In this document: positions 28,917-37,193 of the stretch, piece by piece
How the letters are laid out: every line of letters begins with the position of its first letter
How positions within the stretch are numbered: position 1 is the first letter of the stretch
Origin: Allobranchiibius sp. CTAmp26
Lineage (GTDB): Bacteria; Actinomycetota; Actinomycetes; Actinomycetales; Dermatophilaceae
Direction of reading: 5' to 3'
NCBI RefSeq assembly: GCF_017565405.1
Contig: NZ_JAGEKR010000031.1
Span: 1-39,729 of the forward strand
Length of the DNA stretch: 39,729 bases
Made by a program: the position numbers and the translations under genes
Notes under the pieces: model-generated
What the model was told of the DNA's origin: nothing
What the model saw: the letters and a program-made list of their open reading frames with translations, nothing else
Databases searched by the model: none

Positions 28917-29813
28917 GTGCAGAAGAAAAACAAGGTTTTGCTGTCTGCTGTGCCGATCGCGGCGTGTGTTGCCGCCCTGGGCGCGGGTGCACCTGCTGCG
29001 CATGCTGCAAGCGGCACGACGTACCGGGCCACGTTGGCTGCGGTGCCGCTGAACACCCCGTCGGGGGCAGCGTCCGGGACGATCACGGTCACCCTCAACG
29101 GCAACCAGGCCACCATCAGCGAGCACGTCAGTGGCTTGGCGACCAAGCTGCCCACAGACAAGAAGACGTTGGACGCGTTGGGGATCCCGGCAGCCTTTGC
29201 CGGTGCACCGTTCCCGCACGTGCAGCACATCCACGGCCCGGACGCCGCGCTGGGTGCCGGCGGGGCGGGTACGTGCCCGACCTCCGCTGCTGACAGCAAC
29301 CACGATGGGCTGATCACCACCGGCGAAGCCGGAGACAACTACGGCCCCATCCTGAGCACGCTGTCCACGGCGCCGGGTGGCACGGGCGATGAGAAGTCAG
29401 CCGATGCGACCAACGTCAAGATCGCACCGGGCGGCGGCAGCTTCACCTACAACCGGACCATCACCTTGTCCTCGGCCTCCCAGGCGGCCATCACCTCGGG
29501 TAAAGCCGTGATCGTGGTGCACGGGCTGAACCCGGCCAACGCGCCGAAGGCGTCGCTGACCGTGCCGAACGACGTCGGGCTCACCCTGCCCGGTGCCAGC
29601 AAGCCGGTCGCGGCGATCGCGACCTCACCCGCGCTGTGCGGGGTCCTGCAGGCCTCCCAGATGAGCACGATGCCCGGTGGTGGCGTGAACACCGGCTTCG
29701 CCTCGACCAAGTCGACGACCAACACCACCGCGATGGCGGGCGGCGCTGCGGCGATCGCTCTTGGTGGCGCGGGTGTGGTGCTGATGCGTCGCCGCAAGCA
29801 CACCACCGTCTGA
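28917..29813 (+). CDS. Secreted CHRD-domain protein with sortase-type C-terminal anchor
   Basis: 298 residues from a GTG at 28917 with AAAGAAAGAAG upstream. Signal peptide about residues 1-30 (LLSAVPIAACVAALGAGAPA, then AHA-A). A CHRD-like domain follows: TYRATLAAVPLNTPSG, GTITVTLNGNQATISEHVSG and the family's HVQHIHGP motif. The C-terminus has a Pro-Gly-Gly-Gly-Val-x-Thr-Gly element (MPGGGVNTGF), a membrane segment AMAGGAAAIALGGAGVVLM and a basic tail RRRKHTTV: a cell-wall sorting signal without a standard LPxTG. The adjacent class F sortase (35 bp downstream) is its likely anchoring enzyme. Role at the cell surface unknown. Confidence 0.88.
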   Translation: MQKKNKVLLSAVPIAACVAALGAGAPAAHAASGTTYRATLAAVPLNTPSGAASGTITVTLNGNQATISEHVSGLATKLPTDKKTLDALGIPAAFAGAPFPHVQHIHGPDAALGAGGAGTCPTSAADSNHDGLITTGEAGDNYGPILSTLSTAPGGTGDEKSADATNVKIAPGGGSFTYNRTITLSSASQAAITSGKAVIVVHGLNPANAPKASLTVPNDVGLTLPGASKPVAAIATSPALCGVLQASQMSTMPGGGVNTGFASTKSTTNTTAMAGGAAAIALGGAGVVLMRRRKHTTV

Positions 29814-29848
29814 TCGAACAGGTCTGACACGGAGTATCTAAGGACCAC

Positions 29849-30532
29849 ATGAAGAACCGGACACGCGCACAGACCATCGCTATCAGCGTGCTGTGCGCGT
29901 GTCTGGTCCTTGGTGGCATCGTCGCCATCGTCTGGGGCATGCACCGACCCGCCCACACCGCTGCCATCCCGTTGCCGTCATCCCAGACGAGCAGCTCCAG
30001 CACCTCCACCGGCTCCTCGACCAGCGCCTCCGCGACATCCCCCTCGTCGTCCTCCTCGGCGAACAGTCCTGCGGCGGCGCCACTGTCGCCGCCCAGCAAG
30101 ATCAGGATCGCGAGCCTGAACGAGGGGTCACCGCTCCTGACGCTCGGCGCGACCGCCAACCGGGAGATCGTCGTGCCCACTGACCAGCAGGCCGACCAGG
30201 CCGGCTGGTTCAACGGATCACCGACCCCCGGGGCCGTAGGGCCGGCGACCATCGTCGGGCACGTCACCAGTTCCCGTGGCGGGGCGGTCTTCTACCACCT
30301 GGCGCAGATCAAGGACGGCGCGGTGGTGCAGGTGACCTTGAAGGACGGAAAGGTCCTGACGTACGACGTGTACCGCGTCGCCAGCTTCCCCAAGGACGCC
30401 TTCCCGACCCAGGCGGTCTACGGCAACACCAGCGGTCCTGAACTGCGCCTGATCACCTGCGGCGGCACCTTCGACACCGCGACCGGCCACTTCCGCAACA
30501 ACACCGTCGTCTACGCCCGACTCGCCGCTTAG
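29849..30532 (+). CDS. Class F sortase
   Basis: 227 residues from the ATG at 29849. An N-terminal membrane anchor (IAISVLCACLVLGGIVAIVW) is followed by a Ser/Thr-rich linker (about 44-76) and the sortase barrel. Catalytic residues: His138 in IVGHVTSSRGG, Cys204 in LRLITCGGTFD and Arg216 in GHFRNNTVVYA. The TLxTC motif appears as LITC, usual for the actinobacterial class F. It cleaves a sorting signal and attaches the protein to the wall or another acceptor outside the membrane. Neighbour order (CHRD substrate, sortase, membrane protein; gaps 35 and 15 bp) indicates one operon. Confidence 0.95.
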   Translation: MKNRTRAQTIAISVLCACLVLGGIVAIVWGMHRPAHTAAIPLPSSQTSSSSTSTGSSTSASATSPSSSSSANSPAAAPLSPPSKIRIASLNEGSPLLTLGATANREIVVPTDQQADQAGWFNGSPTPGAVGPATIVGHVTSSRGGAVFYHLAQIKDGAVVQVTLKDGKVLTYDVYRVASFPKDAFPTQAVYGNTSGPELRLITCGGTFDTATGHFRNNTVVYARLAA

Positions 30533-30547
30533 GGAGAACTCGCCACG

Positions 30548-31528
30548 ATGACCGGCGCGCGCTTGTCACAAAACAGAACCACGGGCAGTACCAGCTCCGA
30601 CGACGATGGACGGGCATCGGAGCGCTGGCGGGGGGTACTGACCTGCCTGCTGGGTGTCGCGTGGCTGGTGGACGCGGCATTGCAGTACCAGCACTACATG
30701 TTCACCCAGGCCTTTCCCCGGGAGACCATTCGGCCCACAGCGGCCGGCAACCCCGGTTGGGTGCACGACCCCATCGAGTGGTCCGCGACGCTGATGTCGC
30801 ATCACCTCATCCTGCTGAACGGGGTCTTCGCGACCGTGCAGTTGCTCATTGCCGGTGGACTCTTGTGGCACCGGACCCGCAAGCCCGCGTTGGTGTTGTC
30901 GGCGATCTGGGGCCTGCTCGTGTGGTGGATGGGCGAGGGCCTGGGCGGCATCCTGACCGGTCCGGTCTCCCTGCTGGGCGGCCTACCCGGCGCCGCCCTG
31001 CTGTACGTCGTGATCGCCGTCCTGCTCTGGCCCCGCCGGGGCGTGCCGCGGGATCGGTCTCAGCGCAGCGTCGCCGCTGCCGGACCGTTGGGGAGGGTCG
31101 CCGCGCTCGGGTTGTGGATGGCTCTGTGGATCTGGTTCGCGATCGAGACACTGCTGCCCGCCAACCGGACCGCCAGTGCGATGCACGACACGGTGGCCGG
31201 GATGGCCGACGGCGAACCGCACTGGATCCGCAGCATCAACACGTGGGCTGCCGAGCTGCTCGCCGGCCGCGGTCTGGTGGTATCGGTCGTGCTCGCCGCC
31301 TGCCTGGTGCTCATCGCGCTGTGCGTGTTTCTCCCCTCGACGACACGCCCCGGGCTGATCCTGGCCATCGTCGTGTCACTGGCGATCTGGGTCATCGCGC
31401 AGGACTTCGGTCAGATCGCCACCGGGACCGCGACCGACCTGAACACCGGTCCCCTACTGGCGCTGCTCGCTCTGTGCTACTGGCCGGTCAAGCCCCAAAC
31501 GCACAGCATGTCTCCGACGTGTAGGTAG
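30548..31528 (+). CDS. Polytopic membrane protein of the sortase operon
   Basis: 326 residues from the ATG at 30548, 15 bp after the sortase stop, with GGGAG upstream. About eight membrane helices, for example VLTCLLGVAWLVDAALQY, LILLNGVFATVQLLIAGGLL, ALLYVVIAVLLWP, VSVVLAACLVLIALCVFL and LILAIVVSLAIWVIAQDF. A basic N-terminal part and an internal HHLILLN segment are notable; I recognise no family with certainty. Co-transcription with the sortase suggests a role in the same surface system, possibly metal or redox related, but that is a guess. Confidence 0.85.
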   Translation: MTGARLSQNRTTGSTSSDDDGRASERWRGVLTCLLGVAWLVDAALQYQHYMFTQAFPRETIRPTAAGNPGWVHDPIEWSATLMSHHLILLNGVFATVQLLIAGGLLWHRTRKPALVLSAIWGLLVWWMGEGLGGILTGPVSLLGGLPGAALLYVVIAVLLWPRRGVPRDRSQRSVAAAGPLGRVAALGLWMALWIWFAIETLLPANRTASAMHDTVAGMADGEPHWIRSINTWAAELLAGRGLVVSVVLAACLVLIALCVFLPSTTRPGLILAIVVSLAIWVIAQDFGQIATGTATDLNTGPLLALLALCYWPVKPQTHSMSPTCR

Positions 31529-31622
31529 GCCGGACCGATCCGTGGCCCCGGATGGACGATGCGTTGTCGACGACGCGCGCTTCGAAACCACAGCCCCTAT
31601 CAATCTGACCACCTCACATGTA

Positions 31623-31644
31623 TCGCAGCGCGATCGTCTTGCGG
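31623..31644. repeat. Partial cassette junction site
   Basis: TCG-CAGCGC-GATC-GTCTTG-CGG: right half perfect, left outer triplet off. Last site-like sequence before a stretch of about 5.5 kb without one. Confidence 0.45.
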
Positions 31645-31812
31645 GTACGGCGATGCCCGCACGTCCGAGACGCCACCGCCCGCCAGGAGCCGGTGACCAC
31701 AAGTGCTCCCGAAAACTTACTTACATTTCTGTTGCAGGGGTGATGCCCGAGTACTGTCGAAATTCAACGACAAACGCCCTGCACGGCTAGTCGGCCAGTG
31801 GGTTTTCGAACT

Positions 31813-31847
31813 GCTCGGCTCCGGGACATCATCTCCCGGAGCCGAGC
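31813..31847 (-). terminator. Strong hairpin, likely terminator of the secreted-protein gene
   Basis: Perfect 13-bp stem (31813-31825 with 31835-31847, GCTCGGCTCCGGG type) and 9-base loop, 16 bp after the stop of the minus-strand gene at 31864. No long T-run follows, which is common in actinobacteria. Confidence 0.65.
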
Positions 31848-31863
31848 ACATCCGATTCGCGAG

Positions 31864-32415
31864 TTATGAGAAGCAACCCGCGGTGTAGTTTCCGAGCAGG
31901 TCGCCACTGAAAGCACCCATGTGCGACCTGGTCGGGTCACTGAGTTGATAGATATCGACCGACATGCAGGTTCGGCCTTCGGCCGACACCATGGCCGTCC
32001 AGGTCGTCTGGTCGTATCCGGCACCAGATGACCCGTTCACATACCCCCGCGGCCAGTCGCTAGTGCCATCTCGCCAGATCCACGGCATTCCGGAAACGGT
32101 GGAGCCTGCGAAAACGCCCAGCCTTGGACCCCAGGGGGTGAACCGCACCCAGTTGGAATCACAGTTTCGTGAGTACCGCATCTCGAGCACGCCGTAGTTC
32201 GCCCCGGCGTCACCGGTGGTTACTGCGGCACGTTCGTAAATAGTGACTGCGTCGTCGACGCAGTTCGTTGTGCTCGGATCCTTGTCGGTACAGCTGGCGC
32301 CGTAGCAACTCGGGGCCGAGGTGTCTGCGTGCGCAGCGGCAGCCGCCCACGATGAGCCCAGACCGACGGACAAGAGCCCGATCAGTCCGATACGAGTAAG
32401 CATCTTTCGCATCAC
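31864..32415 (-). CDS. Secreted DUF2690-family protein
   Basis: 183 residues from the ATG at 32415 (a second Met follows). Signal peptide MMRKMLTRIGLIGLLSVGLG with cleavage after AHA (around residue 30). The mature protein starts with the Cys-rich block CYGASCTDKDPSTTNC, then AVTIYERAAVTTGDAGANYG, LEMRYSRNCDSNWVRF and WTAMVSAEGRTCMSVDIYQ. This follows the order seen in the DUF2690 family of secreted actinobacterial proteins. Four or more Cys suggest disulfides. Function unknown. Confidence 0.82.
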   Translation of the reverse strand: MMRKMLTRIGLIGLLSVGLGSSWAAAAAHADTSAPSCYGASCTDKDPSTTNCVDDAVTIYERAAVTTGDAGANYGVLEMRYSRNCDSNWVRFTPWGPRLGVFAGSTVSGMPWIWRDGTSDWPRGYVNGSSGAGYDQTTWTAMVSAEGRTCMSVDIYQLSDPTRSHMGAFSGDLLGNYTAGCFS

Positions 32416-32604
32416 GAGGTTCCTCTCTCGATCTCACTCCGCGCCTCGCGTGCTCTGCTGGCCACGATCGAGGCCAGTAGAGCAACCCGGGCACCTGTAG
32501 GTGTCCACACCCTCTGTCCAAAACAGAGCGTTAAACGTGTACACAGAGCAATGCTAGCATCCTCTTGTACACAACAACAGCCGTGTTTTGCCAGAGGGAG
32601 AGAG
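32416..32604. promoter_or_regulatory. Divergent promoter region with LacI-type operator
   Basis: Between the secreted-protein gene (-) and the LacI-type gene (+). GTGTACACAGAG (32537-32548) and CTCTTGTACACAA (32562-32574) form inverted half-sites around the perfect palindrome ATGCTAGCAT (32551-32560). Likely operator of the LacI protein. A related TTGTACAA lies at 33922-33929. Confidence 0.6.
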
Positions 32605-33777
32605 ATGCCGAGACCGTCGAGACAGAACGAGATCGCCGAGGTATGCCGCCTCTCAGGCGCCAGTCCCGATTCGGTGAAGAACTTCTTCAGCCGACCGGGC
32701 CGACTGTCCCCGGAACTACGGCAGTCGATCGCCGAGGCTGTCGCACAAGTCGGTTACCGCCCGATCCGTCGACCATCCGGCGCCCTCAAGGGGATCCGCG
32801 TCGGCTACCAGATGCCCCGGTCGTGGAGCCGACCGTCTTCGGTCATGCAGTCCCAGCTGACAGAGTTGGTTCGCGCCGTGCAAACCGCTGGCGGGTTGCT
32901 CGTCCCCTTCGTTGTCGACGTGGAAGTTCCAGGAGTGGTCGACGTCATCGGCGGCACGCCCGCGGAACGCGCTGACCGCACCCTAGGTCTTGAAGCGTGG
33001 CACCGGGAGTACGCCGCGGGTCGAACGATCCCTACGTACCACGACATGATCCGCACTCACGGCGTGAACGCCTTCGTGGTCAACGACTTGGCCGGTGACG
33101 ACCCCCGGTTGAACACGCTGCGCGCCGAGCAGGTCCCGTATGTCGCCTTGGGCCGACCGCAGGAGACCTCACCAAGACCCGCCGGATCAGCGCACCCCTA
33201 TGTCGAAACCGACAACGCACTAGGTATCGCGCGAGAAGTGCTCCTACTGTGGCAGCGGACGGGATGCCGAACGTTCGGGCACGTGGGTTTCGCAGAAGAC
33301 GGGAGCGGCGTGCCTGCCCAACGAACACTGGACACACGGGTGGCTGTGCAAGGCGCAGCGGCCAGGGCCGGTATCGTCGCGGCAGAGGTTCCCAAGCTGG
33401 CTGTGGCGTACTCGCACTCCCGGGCTTCGTCGACGTCCACCTTGGGACGGATCCTCGAGTGGCTCGAAAGCCATCAAGACCTCGATGCCGTTGTCTGCGA
33501 TAGCGATCACATCGCCTATCTCGTCCACGAAGCCGCCAGCCGCGGAGGACGTGCATTAATGCTCACCGGCAACGACGACGATCCCATCAGACGCACGGTC
33601 TTCCCCGAAGCCCAGCGATGGATGACGCTCCGCGGCGACCAGCCAAGCGCTATGCGCGCCGCGATTGATCTGCTCGCTCAGATACGCGCAGGGCAGACAC
33701 CCTCACACCGCGCGGTGCCTCCAAACATCATCGGCGCACCCGGAACACCCTGGGATGCGACCACGAGCATCGACTAA
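32605..33777 (+). CDS. LacI/PurR-family transcriptional regulator
   Basis: 390 residues from the ATG at 32605 after GGGAGAGAG. N-terminal HTH with the LacI layout: NEIAEVCRLSGASPDSVKNF, then LSPELRQSIAEAVAQVGYRP, though the usual S-x-x-T-V-S-R turn is replaced by SPDSVKNFF, so DNA specificity may be unusual. The periplasmic-binding-type ligand domain follows: GVNAFVVNDLAGDDP, VPYVALGRPQ, YVETDNALGIAREVLL and LDAVVCDSDHIAYLV. The usual effector is a sugar or nucleotide. The own upstream palindromes point to autoregulation and perhaps control of the divergent secreted protein. No sugar catabolic gene is adjacent. Confidence 0.9.
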   Translation: MPRPSRQNEIAEVCRLSGASPDSVKNFFSRPGRLSPELRQSIAEAVAQVGYRPIRRPSGALKGIRVGYQMPRSWSRPSSVMQSQLTELVRAVQTAGGLLVPFVVDVEVPGVVDVIGGTPAERADRTLGLEAWHREYAAGRTIPTYHDMIRTHGVNAFVVNDLAGDDPRLNTLRAEQVPYVALGRPQETSPRPAGSAHPYVETDNALGIAREVLLLWQRTGCRTFGHVGFAEDGSGVPAQRTLDTRVAVQGAAARAGIVAAEVPKLAVAYSHSRASSTSTLGRILEWLESHQDLDAVVCDSDHIAYLVHEAASRGGRALMLTGNDDDPIRRTVFPEAQRWMTLRGDQPSAMRAAIDLLAQIRAGQTPSHRAVPPNIIGAPGTPWDATTSID

Positions 33778-34024
33778 CCGCCACGCTGAAAACTAGGATT
33801 GCGGCCGAAGTAGCACCACCTAAGGACTTAGAACGGCTGGCGGCGACGGCAAGCAGCCCGCAACACCTCGTCGACTCACGGTAGGAATCGGTGACCTCGG
33901 ACGACGGATCTGTGACCTTCCTTGTACAACCTCGACCCCGGGTACTCCGCGCCGTCGCTAGGCCCCCCAAGCCCTTCGTTAAACGGTTCGCGCCCCCGGT
34001 GATCTGAGACCAGGTCCCGGGGCT
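33778..34024. other. Intergenic stretch between LacI regulator and MFS gene
   Basis: About 250 bp, no cassette site. Contains the palindrome TTGTACAA (33922-33929) similar to the LacI operator half-site. No ORF supported. Confidence 0.4.
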
Positions 34025-35275
34025 CTAATCGGTGGTCGGCGTCTTAGGGCTGGGTGGGTTGGACTTCATCGAGAGGACCTGTTTGCGCAGGATCAGCGAA
34101 CCGCCGAGCAAGCCGATCAACGCGGAGCACAGCAGTGCGCTGCGTAGTCCGATCCAGGTAGCGAGTAGTCCGCCGGCGACGGCGCCGATGGGGCGTACTC
34201 CCTGATTGATGGTCCGGAAGACGCCGTTGACCCGGGAGCGGATGTCATCGGCGACTTCAATGGCGAGGATGGTGCCAAGTGCGATGTCGGCCCAGACCGC
34301 GGTGACCGCGGCGATGAATTCACCGGCTGCCAAAGTGCTCGCCGCCAGTAGTGCAGGTCCCCTGGCCGCGGGGTAGAAGAGCAGACCGGCGGGGTAGATC
34401 AGCGAGGAGAAGGCCAGGAGTCGTCCCAAGCCGAGCCGTGTCTCAACACGTGCGCAGGTGGCTGCGCCGATGAATGCGCCGACAGCGCCGGCGCCAAGAG
34501 CCACACCGATTGCTGTTGGTGTCAGGTGCAGGGTGCGTATCGCGTACAGAGTGAGGACGCCGGTGCTCATGAAGACAGCCAGGTTCGTCAGCCCTGAGGA
34601 GGTCAACACCGCCCGCATGAGCGCGGACCGGTAAACCCATCGCAGGCCCTCGCCCACTCCTTGGCCGTGAGCAGATTTCGCTGACCCCGGCTCCGCGGGG
34701 TGGATCCGCGCCAGCTGTGCCCCGCTGATGGCGAAGCTGGCCGCGTTGAACACCAGCGCGACGGGTGCTGTGAGCACGCTGACGAGCACCCCACCCAGCG
34801 TCAGACCGACCGTTTGGGTGACAGCCTCACTGCCGCGTAACCAGCTACTGGCCGCCACGTACTGGTCGCGTCGAACCATCGAGATCAAGACGGCTTGGTA
34901 GGCCACACCGAAGAACACGTCGAAGACGCCGACTAGGAACGCGACGAGGTAGAGCTGGATGAGCGTGAGGCCACCGAAGGCGTACGCGATCGGGATGGAC
35001 AACACTGCAGCAGCGCGGGAGAAGTCGGCCACCAGCATCACGACCCGGCGATGCCCGTGTCGGTCGATCCAGGCCCCGGCCCACACGGATAACAACAGGC
35101 TCGGGGCGACCCCCGCGGCCGTCAGCACGCCCACTTGGGTCGCTCCCGCCCCGACCGTCAAGATCGCAGCGAGAGGGACCGCGAGAACCGCGAACTGATC
35201 ACCCAGCAGGGAAACGGACTGGCCAATGAAGAACCGCCGAAAGCCAACTTGCCTCAACAGCGCCGGCGACCTCAC
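34025..35275 (-). CDS. MFS exporter
   Basis: 416 residues from 35275. Twelve predicted helices; the start FRRFFIGQSVSLLGDQFAVL is typical of the MFS_3/EntS-like group. SVWAGAWIDRHGHRRVVML is motif A in the first loop (G-x-x-x-D-R-x-G-x-R-R), and GVLTAAGVAPSLLLSV and LGAGAVGAFIGAATCA are Gly-rich helices. Exports drugs or secondary metabolites by proton antiport; substrate unknown. Ends with a polar Pro-rich tail (NPPSPKTPTTD). It is not closely related to the exporter at 22549-23790. No regulator is adjacent; the LacI gene is convergent. Confidence 0.93.
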   Translation of the reverse strand: MRSPALLRQVGFRRFFIGQSVSLLGDQFAVLAVPLAAILTVGAGATQVGVLTAAGVAPSLLLSVWAGAWIDRHGHRRVVMLVADFSRAAAVLSIPIAYAFGGLTLIQLYLVAFLVGVFDVFFGVAYQAVLISMVRRDQYVAASSWLRGSEAVTQTVGLTLGGVLVSVLTAPVALVFNAASFAISGAQLARIHPAEPGSAKSAHGQGVGEGLRWVYRSALMRAVLTSSGLTNLAVFMSTGVLTLYAIRTLHLTPTAIGVALGAGAVGAFIGAATCARVETRLGLGRLLAFSSLIYPAGLLFYPAARGPALLAASTLAAGEFIAAVTAVWADIALGTILAIEVADDIRSRVNGVFRTINQGVRPIGAVAGGLLATWIGLRSALLCSALIGLLGGSLILRKQVLSMKSNPPSPKTPTTD

Positions 35276-35472
35276 CCAACCCCTCCCTCGCGCCCCAACA
35301 TGGCTGTCTTCAGATCATTACGCGAAGAGCAGGCGAACTAAGCAGAATCGCGGGCTGGACCGGTGCCAGCACCCTACGACCCGTTCCGGCCGTCAGAACT
35401 CCGTCATAGACGCCGAGCACTGAGAAGGGCGCCGCTAATCGATGGTGAGCTCATCGCTGACAGAATCGGGAT

Positions 35473-36315
35473 ATGAGATTCGACGACTTCTTCGCTGAGG
35501 TTCTCGATGCGTCAAGCCCGTGGGGATCGTCCAGTACAACGGGGATCAGGATCGACTTGGTGCGCCAGCTCGAAAATGGTCCGCTGGCTGGCGATGATCC
35601 GTTGGCTACCGCGATCGCGCTCACCCAGTTCGTACGCGGCCAGTACAACTCCTACGGCACTGACGGCAAACAACAGATCAATGATGTGGAATCGCGCGAG
35701 GTCTTCAGATCATTACGGGCGGTGCTGCGGCGTCAGGGAGTCGATTTCGATCCGCAGTGGAGCGACTTTCCTTCGTTCCGCACCTACTGGAACGCGCACG
35801 AGGGCCGAGGTAGCTGGCAAGCCCGCCGCGACATGTTGGCCAACCTGTTCGATCCGGTGCTTGAAGCGCTCGAAACCGCTCAGGACAGGGCTTCGGAGAA
35901 TCAGATCGTCCGATCCGTGTCCCCACGTAGCGAACTTGGCTGGCCCGCTGTCGATGAGCACATCGAGCAGCTCCGACAACGGTTCGCGACCGCATCCACG
36001 CACGTTGACTACAAGGACGTCGGCAACCGCTGTGTCGGTGTCCTCGAAGCGCTCAGCGCCGTCGTCTACGACCCCGCCGTGCACTGCCCAGAGGGCAAAC
36101 CACCACCCCCAGTGGACAGGACCGACATTCGCATCGGTGCGTACATCGACCAGCGACTCCCAGGGTCCTCGAACGAAGAGCTGCGTGGCCTCGTGAAGAA
36201 AGCTTCGGCGCTTTCCCACAAGATGAAACACTCCCCTCGTGCTGACCGGACCACGACCGGCATCGCCGCCGACGCAGTGATCTTGCTCGCCAACATCCTG
36301 CGCCGTCTGCGCTAG
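35473..36315 (+). CDS. Hypothetical protein with HEPN/Abi-like C-terminal region
   Basis: 280 residues from the ATG at 35473. The N-terminal part (about 1-125) has aromatic- and acid-rich segments (WSDFPSFRTYWNAHEGRGSW); the C-terminal 110 residues contain ASTHVDYKDVGNRCVGVLEA, then LVKKASALSHKMKHSPRADR and TGIAADAVILLANILRRL. The L-x-x-K-x-x-x-L-x-H-K-x-K-H segment recalls helical C-terminal domains of abortive-infection and HEPN-type proteins, which often carry phage-defence functions. The resemblance is moderate; no R-x4-6-H motif can be fixed with certainty. A 17-bp sequence of this gene (35701-35717) recurs at 35305-35321. Confidence 0.6.
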   Translation: MRFDDFFAEVLDASSPWGSSSTTGIRIDLVRQLENGPLAGDDPLATAIALTQFVRGQYNSYGTDGKQQINDVESREVFRSLRAVLRRQGVDFDPQWSDFPSFRTYWNAHEGRGSWQARRDMLANLFDPVLEALETAQDRASENQIVRSVSPRSELGWPAVDEHIEQLRQRFATASTHVDYKDVGNRCVGVLEALSAVVYDPAVHCPEGKPPPPVDRTDIRIGAYIDQRLPGSSNEELRGLVKKASALSHKMKHSPRADRTTTGIAADAVILLANILRRLR

Positions 36316-36497
36316 GAGTCACAAGCGGATGGGTGAGCGGTCATCTCGCGCGCGGGAGACGCCATCGCATCGCACCAGGGTGGGGTCTGCGCCAATTCGA
36401 TCAGCTTCAGGCTCTCTTGGTGGCGACTTGCCATACCCCAACTGCGAACTCATCAGAGCAGCGAAGACAACCCGGTCTACAGCGAAGCCGCAGGTGA
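36316..36497. other. Intergenic stretch, nothing recognised
   Basis: 182 bp between the defence-like gene and the PH-like membrane protein; no site matching the cassette motif. Confidence 0.35.
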
Positions 36498-37100
36498 GTG
36501 AGCACCTTGGACACACTCCAACCGTCGACGCCCACCGATAGCGTGCCGACCGTGAAACTGCATCTCCTTGCGAGGACGCCCACTATGCCGCCAGCTCGCG
36601 ACTTGGGGCCCGTCGTAGCAGTGTGGGCAGGCAGCGTTAAGGCGATGTTTGCAGGGTTGGCCGTCGGACTGGCAGGCACGGCATTCCTGGGTGCGTTCGC
36701 GGCGGATACCTCCTTAGGCTTGGCGAGCTTCATCGGAACCTTCACAGTCCTCGGCTACATGGTCGCGCTCTGCATGCGGCGTTGGTACTGGGCCGTCGGC
36801 ACGGACTGGGTTTACGTCCGTCGCTCTTCGTTCCGCCGGGGTCGATGGGCCCCTCTGTCGCAGATCACATCAGTCTCGATCGTGACTGTCAGCAACTCGC
36901 CCTACCTGCGAGTTCGCGCTGGCCGGCACAAGATCTTCGACGCCCGAACCGGATCCGGATGGGCCTCCAAGTCACCATTCTTCCCGGCCCTGGGACAGGC
37001 ATTGCTTCAACTGCCACTACCCCTGGATGACCCCACCCGCCACGCCCTCACGCAATGGGCTGACTTCTCCCTGTCCACGCCCACACCTGAAGCACACTGA
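36498..37100 (+). CDS. Membrane protein with bacterial PH-like domain
   Basis: 200 residues from a GTG at 36498. Two membrane helices (AGSVKAMFAGLAVGLAGTAF, then FIGTFTVLGYMVALCM) are followed by WYWAVGTDWVYVRRSSFRRG and RWAPLSQITSVSIVTVSN, the strand pattern of small bPH/YdbT-like domains often found after two helices. The C-terminal part has KSPFFPALGQALLQLPLP. The role is unknown; bPH proteins are membrane-associated scaffolds. Start may also be the ATG at 36585. Confidence 0.7.
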   Translation: MSTLDTLQPSTPTDSVPTVKLHLLARTPTMPPARDLGPVVAVWAGSVKAMFAGLAVGLAGTAFLGAFAADTSLGLASFIGTFTVLGYMVALCMRRWYWAVGTDWVYVRRSSFRRGRWAPLSQITSVSIVTVSNSPYLRVRAGRHKIFDARTGSGWASKSPFFPALGQALLQLPLPLDDPTRHALTQWADFSLSTPTPEAH

Positions 37101-37141
37101 TCCACCGAGCTGCTGCATCCTCAATCGAGACGTCGCGGTTG

Positions 37142-37163
37142 CCGCTTAACGATCGATGACCGG
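37142..37163. repeat. Cassette junction site
   Basis: Full match: CCG-CTTAAC-GATC-GATGAC-CGG; first full site after the long site-free stretch. Confidence 0.87.
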
Positions 37164-37193
37164 ACCAGCGTCCGCGTCATCGACGGATGGGCG

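Larger units (their letters stand above)
31529..31863. other. Gap of 335 bp, no gene
   Basis: Contains a partial site around GATC 31632 and a strong hairpin at 31813-31847. No convincing ORF. Confidence 0.5.
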
